Shown here in pieces: positions 15,960 to 23,613 of a stretch of DNA of 64,000 nt. The stretch comes from Pseudomonadota bacterium (GTDB taxonomy: Bacteria; Pseudomonadota; Alphaproteobacteria; Rhizobiales; Beijerinckiaceae): positions 19,322 to 83,321 of the forward strand of contig JAFAEL010000121.1 of assembly GCA_023423995.1 (NCBI GenBank), given 5' to 3'. The number at the start of each line of letters is the position of its first letter. Position 1 is the stretch's first letter. The notes below the pieces were generated by a model. That model was not told the origin of the DNA. It ran no database searches and saw only the letters and a list, made by a program, of their open reading frames with translations. Both the position numbers and the translations under genes were made by a program.

Positions 15960-16233
15960 TGAGCCTCACCTCGGGTGAGTGCGAGCGCATCGCACTGGCT
16001 CTCTCGACGCCCGCCGGGCAAAGCAACCTTGTGCTCCGGGATCGCCAGGAGAAGTTCTACCCGTCCCAACACGGGGCTCGAGGAACAGTGCGATTTCGGC
16101 GGGCAGTCCGGAGGCGGCCTCCCAGCTATAAGCCAGGGCGCGAGCGGAGGAGCCATCGCGCATTGCGGTCCGGCTTGGCCAGGAACTGACGCCATGCGTC
16201 CGGTCCTGCCGAGGGCATGTAGATCGCGTTCAT
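15960..16233 (-). pseudogene. Frameshifted remnant of a conserved hypothetical gene
   Basis: Three overlapping pieces in three frames read as one protein. MNAIYMPSAGPDAWRQFLAK starts at ATG 16233. SARALAYSWEAASGLPAEIA lies in the frame starting at 16163. ELLLAIPEHKVALPGG then continues in a third frame from about 16075. The pieces follow one another in the order expected of a small family that I recognise only as a conserved hypothetical (it resembles DUF6946-type proteins). At least two frameshifts and a lost 3' end make it non-functional. It sits immediately upstream of the Hhe-like operon. Confidence 0.55.
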
Positions 16234-16512
16234 CGAGTGGAAGGCAATAAGCCTGAAGCGAACACAAGCTCACAGGCTCTGGTCGGGACGGAAGTCTGGT
16301 TCCGGGAATTCGACCAAGTTCCGCGTGTGGCGCGTCTACGACCAAGTCTGGCCTAAAACAGAAGGACGGATTCCGGCGAGCCACGCGCGAAAGCGGACGC
16401 AACCCTTATTGTGCGGGAGGAGGAATATCGGCTCGGGACCGGACGCCGAACGGCAAACAACCGCGGGACTGTCGTTCTCGTGTTAGCTTTGCAAAGAGGA
16501 GACGGCATTTCG
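16234..16512. other. Gap with no recognisable gene
   Basis: No frame gives a recognisable protein, and base composition is lower in GC than the flanks. A GGGAGGAGGAATAT stretch near 16420 looks like an orphan ribosome site, with no coding frame behind it. It may be further debris from the same decayed block as the frameshifted gene. Confidence 0.4.
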
Positions 16513-18819
16513 TCATGCCATGCTCGTTTCGGCAACTTCGGCTCGGGCGAGTGTGAATCCTGAGTACCCGGCGGCGGCGACGGTATCGCACTTGCTCCGA
16601 TAGGCGACCACGCCGCCCACATAGGGCATGAATACCCGAGGCTTACCAGGGACGTTGGCGCCCGTGTACCACGACGCAGCCTTTGGATAGAGCGTGCGAT
16701 CCGCAACCGCATTGACGTGCTCCACCCACTCCTCCTCGGCAGCAGGCTGCGCTTCGATCGTGCTGATCCGGTTTTGCTCGAGATACTCGAGGCAGTCGCC
16801 GATCCATTCCACATGCTGCTCGATCGAGAAGATCATGTTGCTCAGGACTGACGGGCTGCCCGGGCCGGTGATCGTGAAGAGGTTCGGGAAACCCGCCACC
16901 ATCATGCCGAGGTAGCTCCGTGGGCCGTCCTGCCACTTGTCCTGCAACGTGAGCCCGCCGCGCCCGGTGATCTCCATGTTCAGGAGCGCCCCGGTCATCG
17001 CGTCGTAGCCGGTCGCGTAGACTATCGCGTCGAGCGCGTACTCCTTGCGGGTTGTTCGCAGCCCCGTCACGGTAACCTCCTCGATGGGGTCGCTTCGGAG
17101 ATCGACGAGAGTGACGTTCGGCCGGTTGAACGTGTCGTAGTAGTGCGTGTCGACGCAGATGCGCTTGGCGCCGATCGCGTGGTCTGTCGGCGTGAGTAGG
17201 TCGGCGACCGCGGCATCCTTTACGATCGAGCGGATTTTTCGCCGTACGAAATCGGCTGCTTCCTTGTTCGACGCCTCGTCCAGCAGGAGGTCGGTGAAGG
17301 CATGCAGGAAGTAGACGCCGCCCTTATTCCAGCGCGCCTCGAATAGTTGCTCGCGCTCCTGCGGCGGGATGTCGTGGACCTTATGCTGTCCCGGGTCGGT
17401 CAGACTGCCCGACGTGCTCGCCTCCCTGGCGCGGCGCCTGAGTGCCGGATAGTCGCGTTTCCAGGCCCGTTCATATTCCTCGGGCATCGGCCAGTTCTGC
17501 GCTGGCACGCTGAAATTCGGGGTCCTCTGAAAGACGAAGAGATTGGCAGCCTCCCGGGCAATGAGAGGTATCGCCTGGATGCCGGACGATCCGGTGCCGA
17601 TGACGCCTACGCGCTCGCCTTCGAAACTCACCGGCTCGTGAGGCCAGCCGCCGGTGTGGAAGCTGCGGCCCCGGAAGCGCTCCATCCCGGGCAGGCGCGG
17701 GATCCGCGCAGAGGACAGGCACCCTGTCGCCATGATGCAGAAGCGGGCGTGCAGCACATCGCCTGCTGCCGTCACCATTTCCCACCGGGCCTTTGTCTCG
17801 AGGAAGCGGGCCGATCTCATTCGTGTGGCGAATTTGATGTCGCGCCGTTCCACCTCGGGCGCCATGGACGGCCCTACCTGCACGGCGCTGGCGCCGCTGC
17901 CGAGGAGCACGACCCGCTTGCCCCGGTGGTCGAAATCCGGGTCCCAGCGCGAGGTGTGCATGACCGGCCCGGCGAAGGTGTCGAGCCCTGGGATGCCCGG
18001 CGTGGACGGGACGTTGAGCTGCCCGATCGCGCTGACCAGGACAGCCGCTTCCATGGCCGTCTCCCCGTCTGCCGTGCGCAGGGAAAGCCGCCACCGCCAC
18101 CGCGTCTCGTCATAGCTGGCGCCGGCCAGGGTGTGGCCAAAGCGGATGTGCTCCCGGATCCCGAACCGGTCGACGCAGTTGTCGATATAGGCGAGCATGT
18201 CGGGCTGCTTGGTGAAGTAGCGCGACCAGTTCGGGTTCAGGGCGAAGGAATAGGTGTAGAAGTGGCTGGTCGTGTCGACGCCGCAGCCAGGATAGCGGTT
18301 GTCGTACCACGTGCCGCCGACACCCTCGTTCTTCTCGTAGATGACGAACGGGATGCCGAGGCGCTTGAGGTGGACGGCGAGGGCAACACCGGACAGGCCG
18401 GCGCCAACGATGGCGACCTCGGGCCGGCCCTCCGCGCTGCGGCCCGCGCGTAGCGGCGGAAATTGGTCGAGCGGGCGCGGCGCAACTCCTGCCTCATCGA
18501 GCAGCATCGGCATGTATTCGTCGGGTACCGGCTCACCGACGCAGAAGCGGACGATCCTGGGCAGGAGCGTCACGTCGGCCTTCGGCTCGACATCGCCGGA
18601 AGCCAGGATCGATCCGAGGCGGGCGATCGCGGATCGCCGAACCGCCTCGGGCACGTCGCCGGGGCCCCTGCCCGGCTTCGACGCGGCGCCGTCGGCCTGC
18701 GCCAGCCAATCCTGCTCGCCCGTGAGATAGGCGAGCACCGTCAGCACGAGAAAGGGATCGGCTGTCTCGAGTGCCTGTTCGTTCCAGGGCTGCGGGGCGT
18801 CGCGCCTTGCCGTCTGCAT
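16513..18819 (-). CDS. Flavin monooxygenase, chimeric Baeyer-Villiger type
   Basis: The product is 768 residues; typical family members have 530-650. An N-terminal extension (1-130) resembles that of 4-hydroxyacetophenone monooxygenase. The FAD motif GAGLSG is at 139-144. The BVMO fingerprint FxGxxxHxxxW occurs twice, as FAGPVMHTSRW (282-292) and FRGRSFHTGGW (382-392), exactly 100 residues apart. The NADPH Rossmann motif also occurs twice (GSGASA 308-313, GTGSSG 408-413). The C-terminal half (ATGYDAMTGALLNMEITG, TGPGSPSVLSN) is cyclohexanone-monooxygenase-like. It would insert oxygen beside a ketone, using NADPH and FAD, if it folds. A recombined fusion is the simplest reading. Confidence 0.82.
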   Translation of the reverse strand: MQTARRDAPQPWNEQALETADPFLVLTVLAYLTGEQDWLAQADGAASKPGRGPGDVPEAVRRSAIARLGSILASGDVEPKADVTLLPRIVRFCVGEPVPDEYMPMLLDEAGVAPRPLDQFPPLRAGRSAEGRPEVAIVGAGLSGVALAVHLKRLGIPFVIYEKNEGVGGTWYDNRYPGCGVDTTSHFYTYSFALNPNWSRYFTKQPDMLAYIDNCVDRFGIREHIRFGHTLAGASYDETRWRWRLSLRTADGETAMEAAVLVSAIGQLNVPSTPGIPGLDTFAGPVMHTSRWDPDFDHRGKRVVLLGSGASAVQVGPSMAPEVERRDIKFATRMRSARFLETKARWEMVTAAGDVLHARFCIMATGCLSSARIPRLPGMERFRGRSFHTGGWPHEPVSFEGERVGVIGTGSSGIQAIPLIAREAANLFVFQRTPNFSVPAQNWPMPEEYERAWKRDYPALRRRAREASTSGSLTDPGQHKVHDIPPQEREQLFEARWNKGGVYFLHAFTDLLLDEASNKEAADFVRRKIRSIVKDAAVADLLTPTDHAIGAKRICVDTHYYDTFNRPNVTLVDLRSDPIEEVTVTGLRTTRKEYALDAIVYATGYDAMTGALLNMEITGRGGLTLQDKWQDGPRSYLGMMVAGFPNLFTITGPGSPSVLSNMIFSIEQHVEWIGDCLEYLEQNRISTIEAQPAAEEEWVEHVNAVADRTLYPKAASWYTGANVPGKPRVFMPYVGGVVAYRSKCDTVAAAGYSGFTLARAEVAETSMA

Positions 18820-18835
18820 CCTCGCCTCCCTCGCG

Positions 18836-19442
18836 TCAGTCGAAGTGGAGCCCGCCGTTCAGGTCGAGGATCTCGCCGGTGATGAACCCGGATTTCGGCG
18901 ACACCAGAAACGACACGCAATGGGCGAATTCGTCCGGCTCGCAGAAGCGGCCGACGGGGATCTGGCGCTTCGCGCGCGCCAGTGAGCTCCGGGACAGATT
19001 GCCGGACAGCATGGGGCTGTCCACGAAAGCAGGTGCCAACGCATTCACGGTCACGCCGAACGGTGCGGCCTCGCGGGCGAGCGAGAAGGTCATTGCGCCG
19101 AGGGCCCCCTTCGATGCGGCATACGCCGTCCCGGCCAGAAGGCCCCCGTTCTTCATCGCCATCGAGCAAACATTGACGACGCGGCCGAACCGCCGCTCCA
19201 TCATGCCGGGCAGGATCGCGCGGCTGAGGTAGAATGCGGCGTCGAGGTTGATGCCGAGCACGCGCCGCCATTCCTCGTCGCTCGTGCCGGCGATTTTGTG
19301 AGCGGTATAGACGCCCGCATTGTTTACGAGGATGTCGACCGGGCCGAAATGGCCCTGGCAGCGCGCCACCACCTCCTCAACCTGGTCGCGGTCGAGGAGG
19401 TCGGCTCCGATGGCGAGTGCACGATCCCCGAGCGCTTCAGCC
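18836..19442 (-). pseudogene. SDR oxidoreductase with lost 5' end
   Basis: From about 19442 leftward the frame reads as a normal classical SDR: LVNNAG, catalytic Ser in VVNVCSMAM, YAASKGALGAMT (Tyr-x3-Lys), SPKSGFITGEILDLNGGLHF at the C-terminus. The first ~40 residues, which should hold the TGxxxGIG cofactor motif, are absent. Upstream of AEALGDRALAIGADL the sequence changes abruptly to unrelated text, and about 225 bp further on lies an integrase remnant. The open frame continues upstream by chance to 19780 but does not encode SDR sequence. It is probably inactive, and ends 16 bp before the monooxygenase start. Confidence 0.75.
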
Positions 19443-19632
19443 CAGTGCGAGCGGCCGTCGTCTTCACAACGTCTTGCACCACCCTGGCGGTTGGCCAGGC
19501 GGTGACCCTCCGGTGGGACGCGCAAAGCACGATGGTGTTTATGAATGAGTGACGGCAGCGACGTCTGCTGTCGGGCGGTGCTTCCGCCGAGCTGAGTGGC
19601 TGGCTTGGGCGCAGTGCGGCTGCCGCTTGAAG

Positions 19633-19656
19633 GCTCCTCGACGGGCGTCGAGGAGC
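19633..19656 (-). terminator. Hairpin downstream of integrase remnant
   Basis: GCTCCTCGACG (19633-19643) and CGTCGAGGAGC (19646-19656) form a perfect 11-bp inverted repeat around GG. It lies just past the remnant's stop on the same strand, where intact relatives of this integrase also carry a stem followed by TAAGCCGG-type text. There is no T-run. Confidence 0.5.
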
Positions 19657-19667
19657 TAAGCCGGTTA

Positions 19668-19820
19668 GACCTCGGTGCCTTCGGCGCGCATGAGCGCGTC
19701 CTCCATGCCCAGGCCCAGACATCGCACCGTGCTCTCGATCTTCGTGTGCCCGAACAGGAGTCGTACGGCGCGCAGAGCACCTCTCAGGAAGAGGAGGTCG
19801 AATGTTCGCTGCGTAGGAAG
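19668..19820 (-). pseudogene. C-terminal remnant of a tyrosine recombinase/integrase
   Basis: The minus strand encodes LRAVRLLFGHTKIESTVRCL and then GLGMEDALMRAEGTEV before a stop at 19665-19667. This matches the end of a widespread alphaproteobacterial integrase family (LRAVQ-LLGHTKIESTVRYLG), including the HTKIESTVRYL box that carries the C-terminal catalytic positions; the usual Tyr is Cys here. Only the last ~50 residues remain. The upstream side merges out of frame with the 3' end of the neighbouring SDR, whose last ~20 residues (AEKNFGVSASSSF onward) are foreign. The remnant marks an old insertion that also truncated the SDR on its other side. Confidence 0.75.
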
Positions 19821-20599
19821 CTGCTCGACGCCGACACGCCGAAATTCTTCTCCGCCAACCATCCCCCATCCACGGGTAGAACGATGCCGGTGACGAACCG
19901 CGCCAGGTCGGACGCAAGAAAAAGGGCGGCATTGGCTACGTCGGTCTCAGTGCCGACGATCTGAAGCGGCACGGAGCCGGACAGGCCCTCCCGAAAATCC
20001 GGATCATCGAAATAGGCTTGCGTCATCGGCGTCCGGATCACGCCCGGAGCGACTGCGTTCACCCGGATCCCCGCCGCGGCGAAATCACGGGCGAGGTTCC
20101 GTGTCAGTCCGATCAGACCGTGCTTGGCCGCCGTATAGGCGGGGCGGTGTGTTATTCCCATCACGCCGGCCACGGATGCGATGTTGATGATCGATCCGCC
20201 GCCGCGCGCCCTCATCAGCAATCCGGCCTGCTGGGAACAGTAGAAGGGACCGCTCAGGTTCACTCCGATGACGCGGTTCCATTCATCGGGGGCCAGGTCG
20301 AAGGCGGTCTCGATCTCGCGGATCCCTGCGTTGTTCACCAGGATGTCCAGCCCGCCGAGCCTCTCCTTGAGAGCAGAAAACGCATCGGCGACGGAAGAAG
20401 CCGAGCTCACGTCGACGACGACGCCCTCGACATGAGTTGCGCCGCCGGATCGAAGCTCGCCGCGTGCCGCCTCCACCTTGTCCGACGTGAGATCCATGGC
20501 GACCACGACGGCACCATGCTCGGCAAGCACGCGAGCGATCCCCATCCCGAGGCCGCCGGCGCTTCCCGTCACAGCAGCGATCTTTCCTTGCAGCAGCAT
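19784..20599 (-). CDS. SDR family oxidoreductase (altered C-terminus)
   Basis: A classical SDR of 271 residues. The cofactor motif is TGSAGGLGMGIA (11-22), with NNAG near 90, catalytic Ser in IINIASVAG, YTAAKHG near 155, and VLPVDGGW near the end. An acidic residue after the second strand (MDLTSDK) suggests NAD(H) preference. Normal family members end shortly after DGGW. The tail here (AEKNFGVSASSSFLRS and beyond) is unusual and overlaps the integrase remnant, so the gene has probably acquired a new stop. Substrate unknown. Confidence 0.85.
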   Translation of the reverse strand: MLLQGKIAAVTGSAGGLGMGIARVLAEHGAVVVAMDLTSDKVEAARGELRSGGATHVEGVVVDVSSASSVADAFSALKERLGGLDILVNNAGIREIETAFDLAPDEWNRVIGVNLSGPFYCSQQAGLLMRARGGGSIINIASVAGVMGITHRPAYTAAKHGLIGLTRNLARDFAAAGIRVNAVAPGVIRTPMTQAYFDDPDFREGLSGSVPLQIVGTETDVANAALFLASDLARFVTGIVLPVDGGWLAEKNFGVSASSSFLRSEHSTSSS

Positions 20600-20770
20600 G
20601 GACCGACTTCCTCCGTCATCTTCCAGGGCGGATCGATTGTACTTGCTTAGCTCGTTCTTTCGTTCAGATCCGGGGCCTACTTCGGGGCAAGGACGCTCTC
20701 CGCGGCGAAAGTAGCGGGCGGACCTCTACAGCTGCGCCCCGTCTCGCCCCCATAACGCAAGCTCGGGAAT

Positions 20771-21859
20771 TCAACGCGGAAGAATGTTGCCGTTCTGCAA
20801 GGTCCGGAGAAGGTCCAGGAACATCTCCTCCGTGTCTTGGCAGTGATGGAATCCCGCCTTCCGGATCTTGATTGTGCTGACATGATGCGGATTGGGCCGT
20901 TGACCGAAGCCGAAGAGGTAATCGGCATATTGCCACGCCGGGACCATGTCCTTGTAGCTGTTGGGCTGCAGCTTGTACCTGTCCACGATCTGGTTCCAGA
21001 TAGCCTCGTTCTCCGGCATCACGCGGGCGAGCGAGAAGGGCTGCGGCCCGGCATGGGCCATCCCGAAGAGATCGGCGATCCGCGGCCAGAGGTTCTGCCA
21101 GATGTAGACGTCGCCGTTCGCGACATTGAATGCCTGGTTCGCCGCCGCCTCGGACGTCGCCGCCCATTCCAGGGCCTTCGCGATCAGACGTGCGTCGGTT
21201 GCCTCCCCGACCTTCTCCGGGCCGCCTGGGAAGCGGAGTGGGATGCCGCACTCGCGAGAGATCGCCGCGAAGACGCCGATCGCGTTGACGATGTTCAGGG
21301 GTGATCCGAGCGCGATGCCGCAGACGATCTGCGGACGCAGGATCGTCCAGGTCCAGTCCTTGCCGACCTGGCGCCCGCGGAGCCAGTCTTCCTGATCATA
21401 GTAGAAATTGGGTGGCATCGAGCGCGGATCGGTCTCGCGCGCCGGCATGCGGAACGGCCCGAGATGGGCGCCGTACGCCTTGGTCCCGTGCACGACGCCG
21501 ACGTGGCGGAGCCCCGACGAGTTGCGTTCCACGGCCTCGACGAGGTTGCGCAGCATCTCAAGATTCGATGCGGCATGTTCCGCCTCGATCCAGCCCCGGG
21601 CGATGTCCGGCTTCTCCCAGACGGCCCCGTAGACGACGTGCGTGATGCCCGAGAGGCCCGACAGCGCGTCCTCGACGGCCTGGCGGTCCCGGAGATCGAC
21701 AGAAACCCAGGACGCCCGGGTCTCGAACTCGGGTCGGCGCCGGGACAACCCGATGATCTCCCATTCCGGAAGCGCTTCGAAATGCGTGAGCGCAGAGCGC
21801 CCAACCATTCCGAGTCCCCCGGCGATCAGCACCTTCCTGGCGTCCACCCTTGCCCCCAT
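20771..21859 (-). CDS. PRISE-type enone reductase (progesterone 5-beta-reductase/iridoid synthase-like SDR)
   Basis: The product is 362 residues from ATG 21859; the open frame extends further but is not conserved. It is an extended SDR with GGLGMVGRSALTHF as the cofactor motif and the diagnostic PRISE block PNFYYDQEDWL near residue 175, where Tyr replaces the usual YxxxK chemistry. Other family blocks are WTILRPQIVCGIALGS and NQAFNVANGDVYIWQNLWP. Such enzymes reduce the C=C bond of enones, including steroid delta4-3-ketones and small enones, using NADPH. It is divergent from the thiolase-like gene, with an 80-bp shared promoter region. Confidence 0.85.
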   Translation of the reverse strand: MGARVDARKVLIAGGLGMVGRSALTHFEALPEWEIIGLSRRRPEFETRASWVSVDLRDRQAVEDALSGLSGITHVVYGAVWEKPDIARGWIEAEHAASNLEMLRNLVEAVERNSSGLRHVGVVHGTKAYGAHLGPFRMPARETDPRSMPPNFYYDQEDWLRGRQVGKDWTWTILRPQIVCGIALGSPLNIVNAIGVFAAISRECGIPLRFPGGPEKVGEATDARLIAKALEWAATSEAAANQAFNVANGDVYIWQNLWPRIADLFGMAHAGPQPFSLARVMPENEAIWNQIVDRYKLQPNSYKDMVPAWQYADYLFGFGQRPNPHHVSTIKIRKAGFHHCQDTEEMFLDLLRTLQNGNILPR

Positions 21860-21939
21860 TGTCGTATTGTCCAACAACGTATTGCGGGCGGTGGTCTGGT
21901 CTGTCAAATTGATCCCGCTGCAGGGAGGCAGCGCCGTAG

Positions 21940-23106
21940 ATGTCCATGCGACGGAAGACTGCGATCGTCGGCATCGGTGCAACGCCCTATTACCGGCGTG
22001 GGCGGTCGGCGCCGCGGACCCTGAACGAACTCGTCGGCACCGCCATCCTGGCCGCCGTCGCGGACGCGGGCCTGCACATCGAGGATGTCGACGGGTTCGC
22101 CTATTACGGAGGCGGCTTCGACACGCCCTATCTCTGCGAGATGCTCGGCATCCCCGAGGTGCGCTTCACGGCCGGGCTCACGGGAAGCGGCGGCGGTTCG
22201 GCTGGGGCGATCGGGCTGGCATCGGCAGCGGTGATAGCGGGGCTGGCCGAAACCGTTGTCTGCGTCGGAGGCATGCAGCAGACGGCCCAGCGCTACGGCA
22301 CGATCACGTCGGCTTATGCTCCAGATCCGGAGAACGCGTTCTTCCTGCCGGCCGGACTTGTCGGGCCGGGGCACATGTTCGCGCTGCTCGCCCGCCGGCA
22401 CATGCACCTCTACGGGACGACGCGCGACCATTTCGCCGAGGTCGCGATCTCCAACCGGATCAACGCCCTCACGCACCCGGACGCCACGATCCGCAAGCCG
22501 CTCGCGCGGGAGGATTACTTTGCGGCACCGCTGCTGGCCGATCCGCACTGTCTGTTCGATTTCTGCCTCGAGAACGACGGAGCCATCGCGGCGATCGTGA
22601 CGAGCGCCGAGCGTGCGCGGGACCTGCGCCGCAAGCCGGTCAGCATACTTGCCAGCACTCATGGCGGCGAACGGGAATGGGGCCGCTCACTCTATTGGAT
22701 GAACATGTCGGACGACCTCTTCGCCTCGTCGGGGCATCGCAGCGTCGCTCGCCGGTTGTACGCGGATGCCGGACTGGGGCCGCAGGACATCGATTGCGCC
22801 CAGATCTACGACCACTTCACGTCCCAGGTGATCATGCAGCTTGAGGATTACGGCTTCTGCGAGATCGGTGAAGGGGGGCCATTCGTGGCGAGCGGCGCCA
22901 TACGGCGCGAAGGTGGCTCGCTGCCGATCAATACCGATGGAGGCCAGCTCTCATGCGGCTACATCTGGGGCATGACCCACATCCGGGAGGCGGTGGAGCA
23001 GATCCGCGGCACGGCCGCCAATCAGATCGACGGGGTCGAGACCGCGCTCGTGACTGGGGGCCCCTCGAACGTGCCGGTCAGCGGCCTCATTCTCGCGGCA
23101 GCGTGA
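21940..23106 (+). CDS. Thiolase-like protein (Ltp/SCP2-type, no nucleophilic Cys)
   Basis: A 388-residue thiolase fold (KTAIVGIGATPYYRRG; QIYDHFTSQVIMQLEDYG; INTDGGQLSCGY). The position where true thiolases carry the acyl-accepting cysteine reads LTGSGGGSAGAI, with no Cys. This is characteristic of the Ltp2/SCP2-like group, whose characterised members act as retro-aldolases on CoA thioesters together with a DUF35 partner. The next gene, 2 bp away, is exactly such a DUF35 protein. It heads a rightward operon that continues through a binding protein, GntR regulator, P450, SDR and ligase. Confidence 0.85.
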   Translation: MSMRRKTAIVGIGATPYYRRGRSAPRTLNELVGTAILAAVADAGLHIEDVDGFAYYGGGFDTPYLCEMLGIPEVRFTAGLTGSGGGSAGAIGLASAAVIAGLAETVVCVGGMQQTAQRYGTITSAYAPDPENAFFLPAGLVGPGHMFALLARRHMHLYGTTRDHFAEVAISNRINALTHPDATIRKPLAREDYFAAPLLADPHCLFDFCLENDGAIAAIVTSAERARDLRRKPVSILASTHGGEREWGRSLYWMNMSDDLFASSGHRSVARRLYADAGLGPQDIDCAQIYDHFTSQVIMQLEDYGFCEIGEGGPFVASGAIRREGGSLPINTDGGQLSCGYIWGMTHIREAVEQIRGTAANQIDGVETALVTGGPSNVPVSGLILAAA

Positions 23107-23108
23107 CG

Positions 23109-23564
23109 ATGTCGGGCCCGATCTCCAAATCCCCGCCAGAGATGTTCATGGACGTCGTGACCGACGCCTGGACCGCTCCCTTCTGGCAGGCCGCCGCCGC
23201 ACACCGCCTCGTGGCACCGCGCTGCGGCTCCTGCAGGCGCTTCCGGATGCCACCAGGCCCGTTCTGCCCGCATTGCCGATCTCAGAAACTCGAGTGGCCC
23301 GAACTGTCCGGGGACGGCGTGATCTACTCCTATACGATCGTGTCCGTCCCGATCACGCCCGAGATGGCCGAGAGCGTCCCGTACGTGCCGGCCGTGATCA
23401 GCCTGCCCGACGCGGACGGCGTGCGGCTGATCAGCAACGTCGTCGACGCTCCGATCGAAGCGCTCCGCGTCGGCGCGCCAGTCCGCGTGCACTGGCACGA
23501 CACGCCGAATGGCGTGGCTTTGCCGCAGTTCGTCTTGGCGGAGGACTTCACCGGAACAAGCTGA
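23109..23564 (+). CDS. DUF35 (zinc-ribbon + OB-fold) acyl-CoA-binding partner protein
   Basis: The product is 151 residues from ATG 23109. The N-terminal rubredoxin-like zinc ribbon CGSCRRFRMPPGPFCPHC is near residues 38-55 and is followed by a short OB-fold (GVIYSYTIVSVPITP, AVISLPDADGVRLISNV). DUF35 proteins form complexes with Ltp-type thiolase-like enzymes and help bind the CoA substrate. The 2-bp spacing after the thiolase-like gene supports obligate pairing. Confidence 0.9.
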   Translation: MSGPISKSPPEMFMDVVTDAWTAPFWQAAAAHRLVAPRCGSCRRFRMPPGPFCPHCRSQKLEWPELSGDGVIYSYTIVSVPITPEMAESVPYVPAVISLPDADGVRLISNVVDAPIEALRVGAPVRVHWHDTPNGVALPQFVLAEDFTGTS

Positions 23565-23613
23565 GGCGCATTCCAAGCAATCTAAACAAAACGAAGACAC
23601 GAGGGAGGAAACA

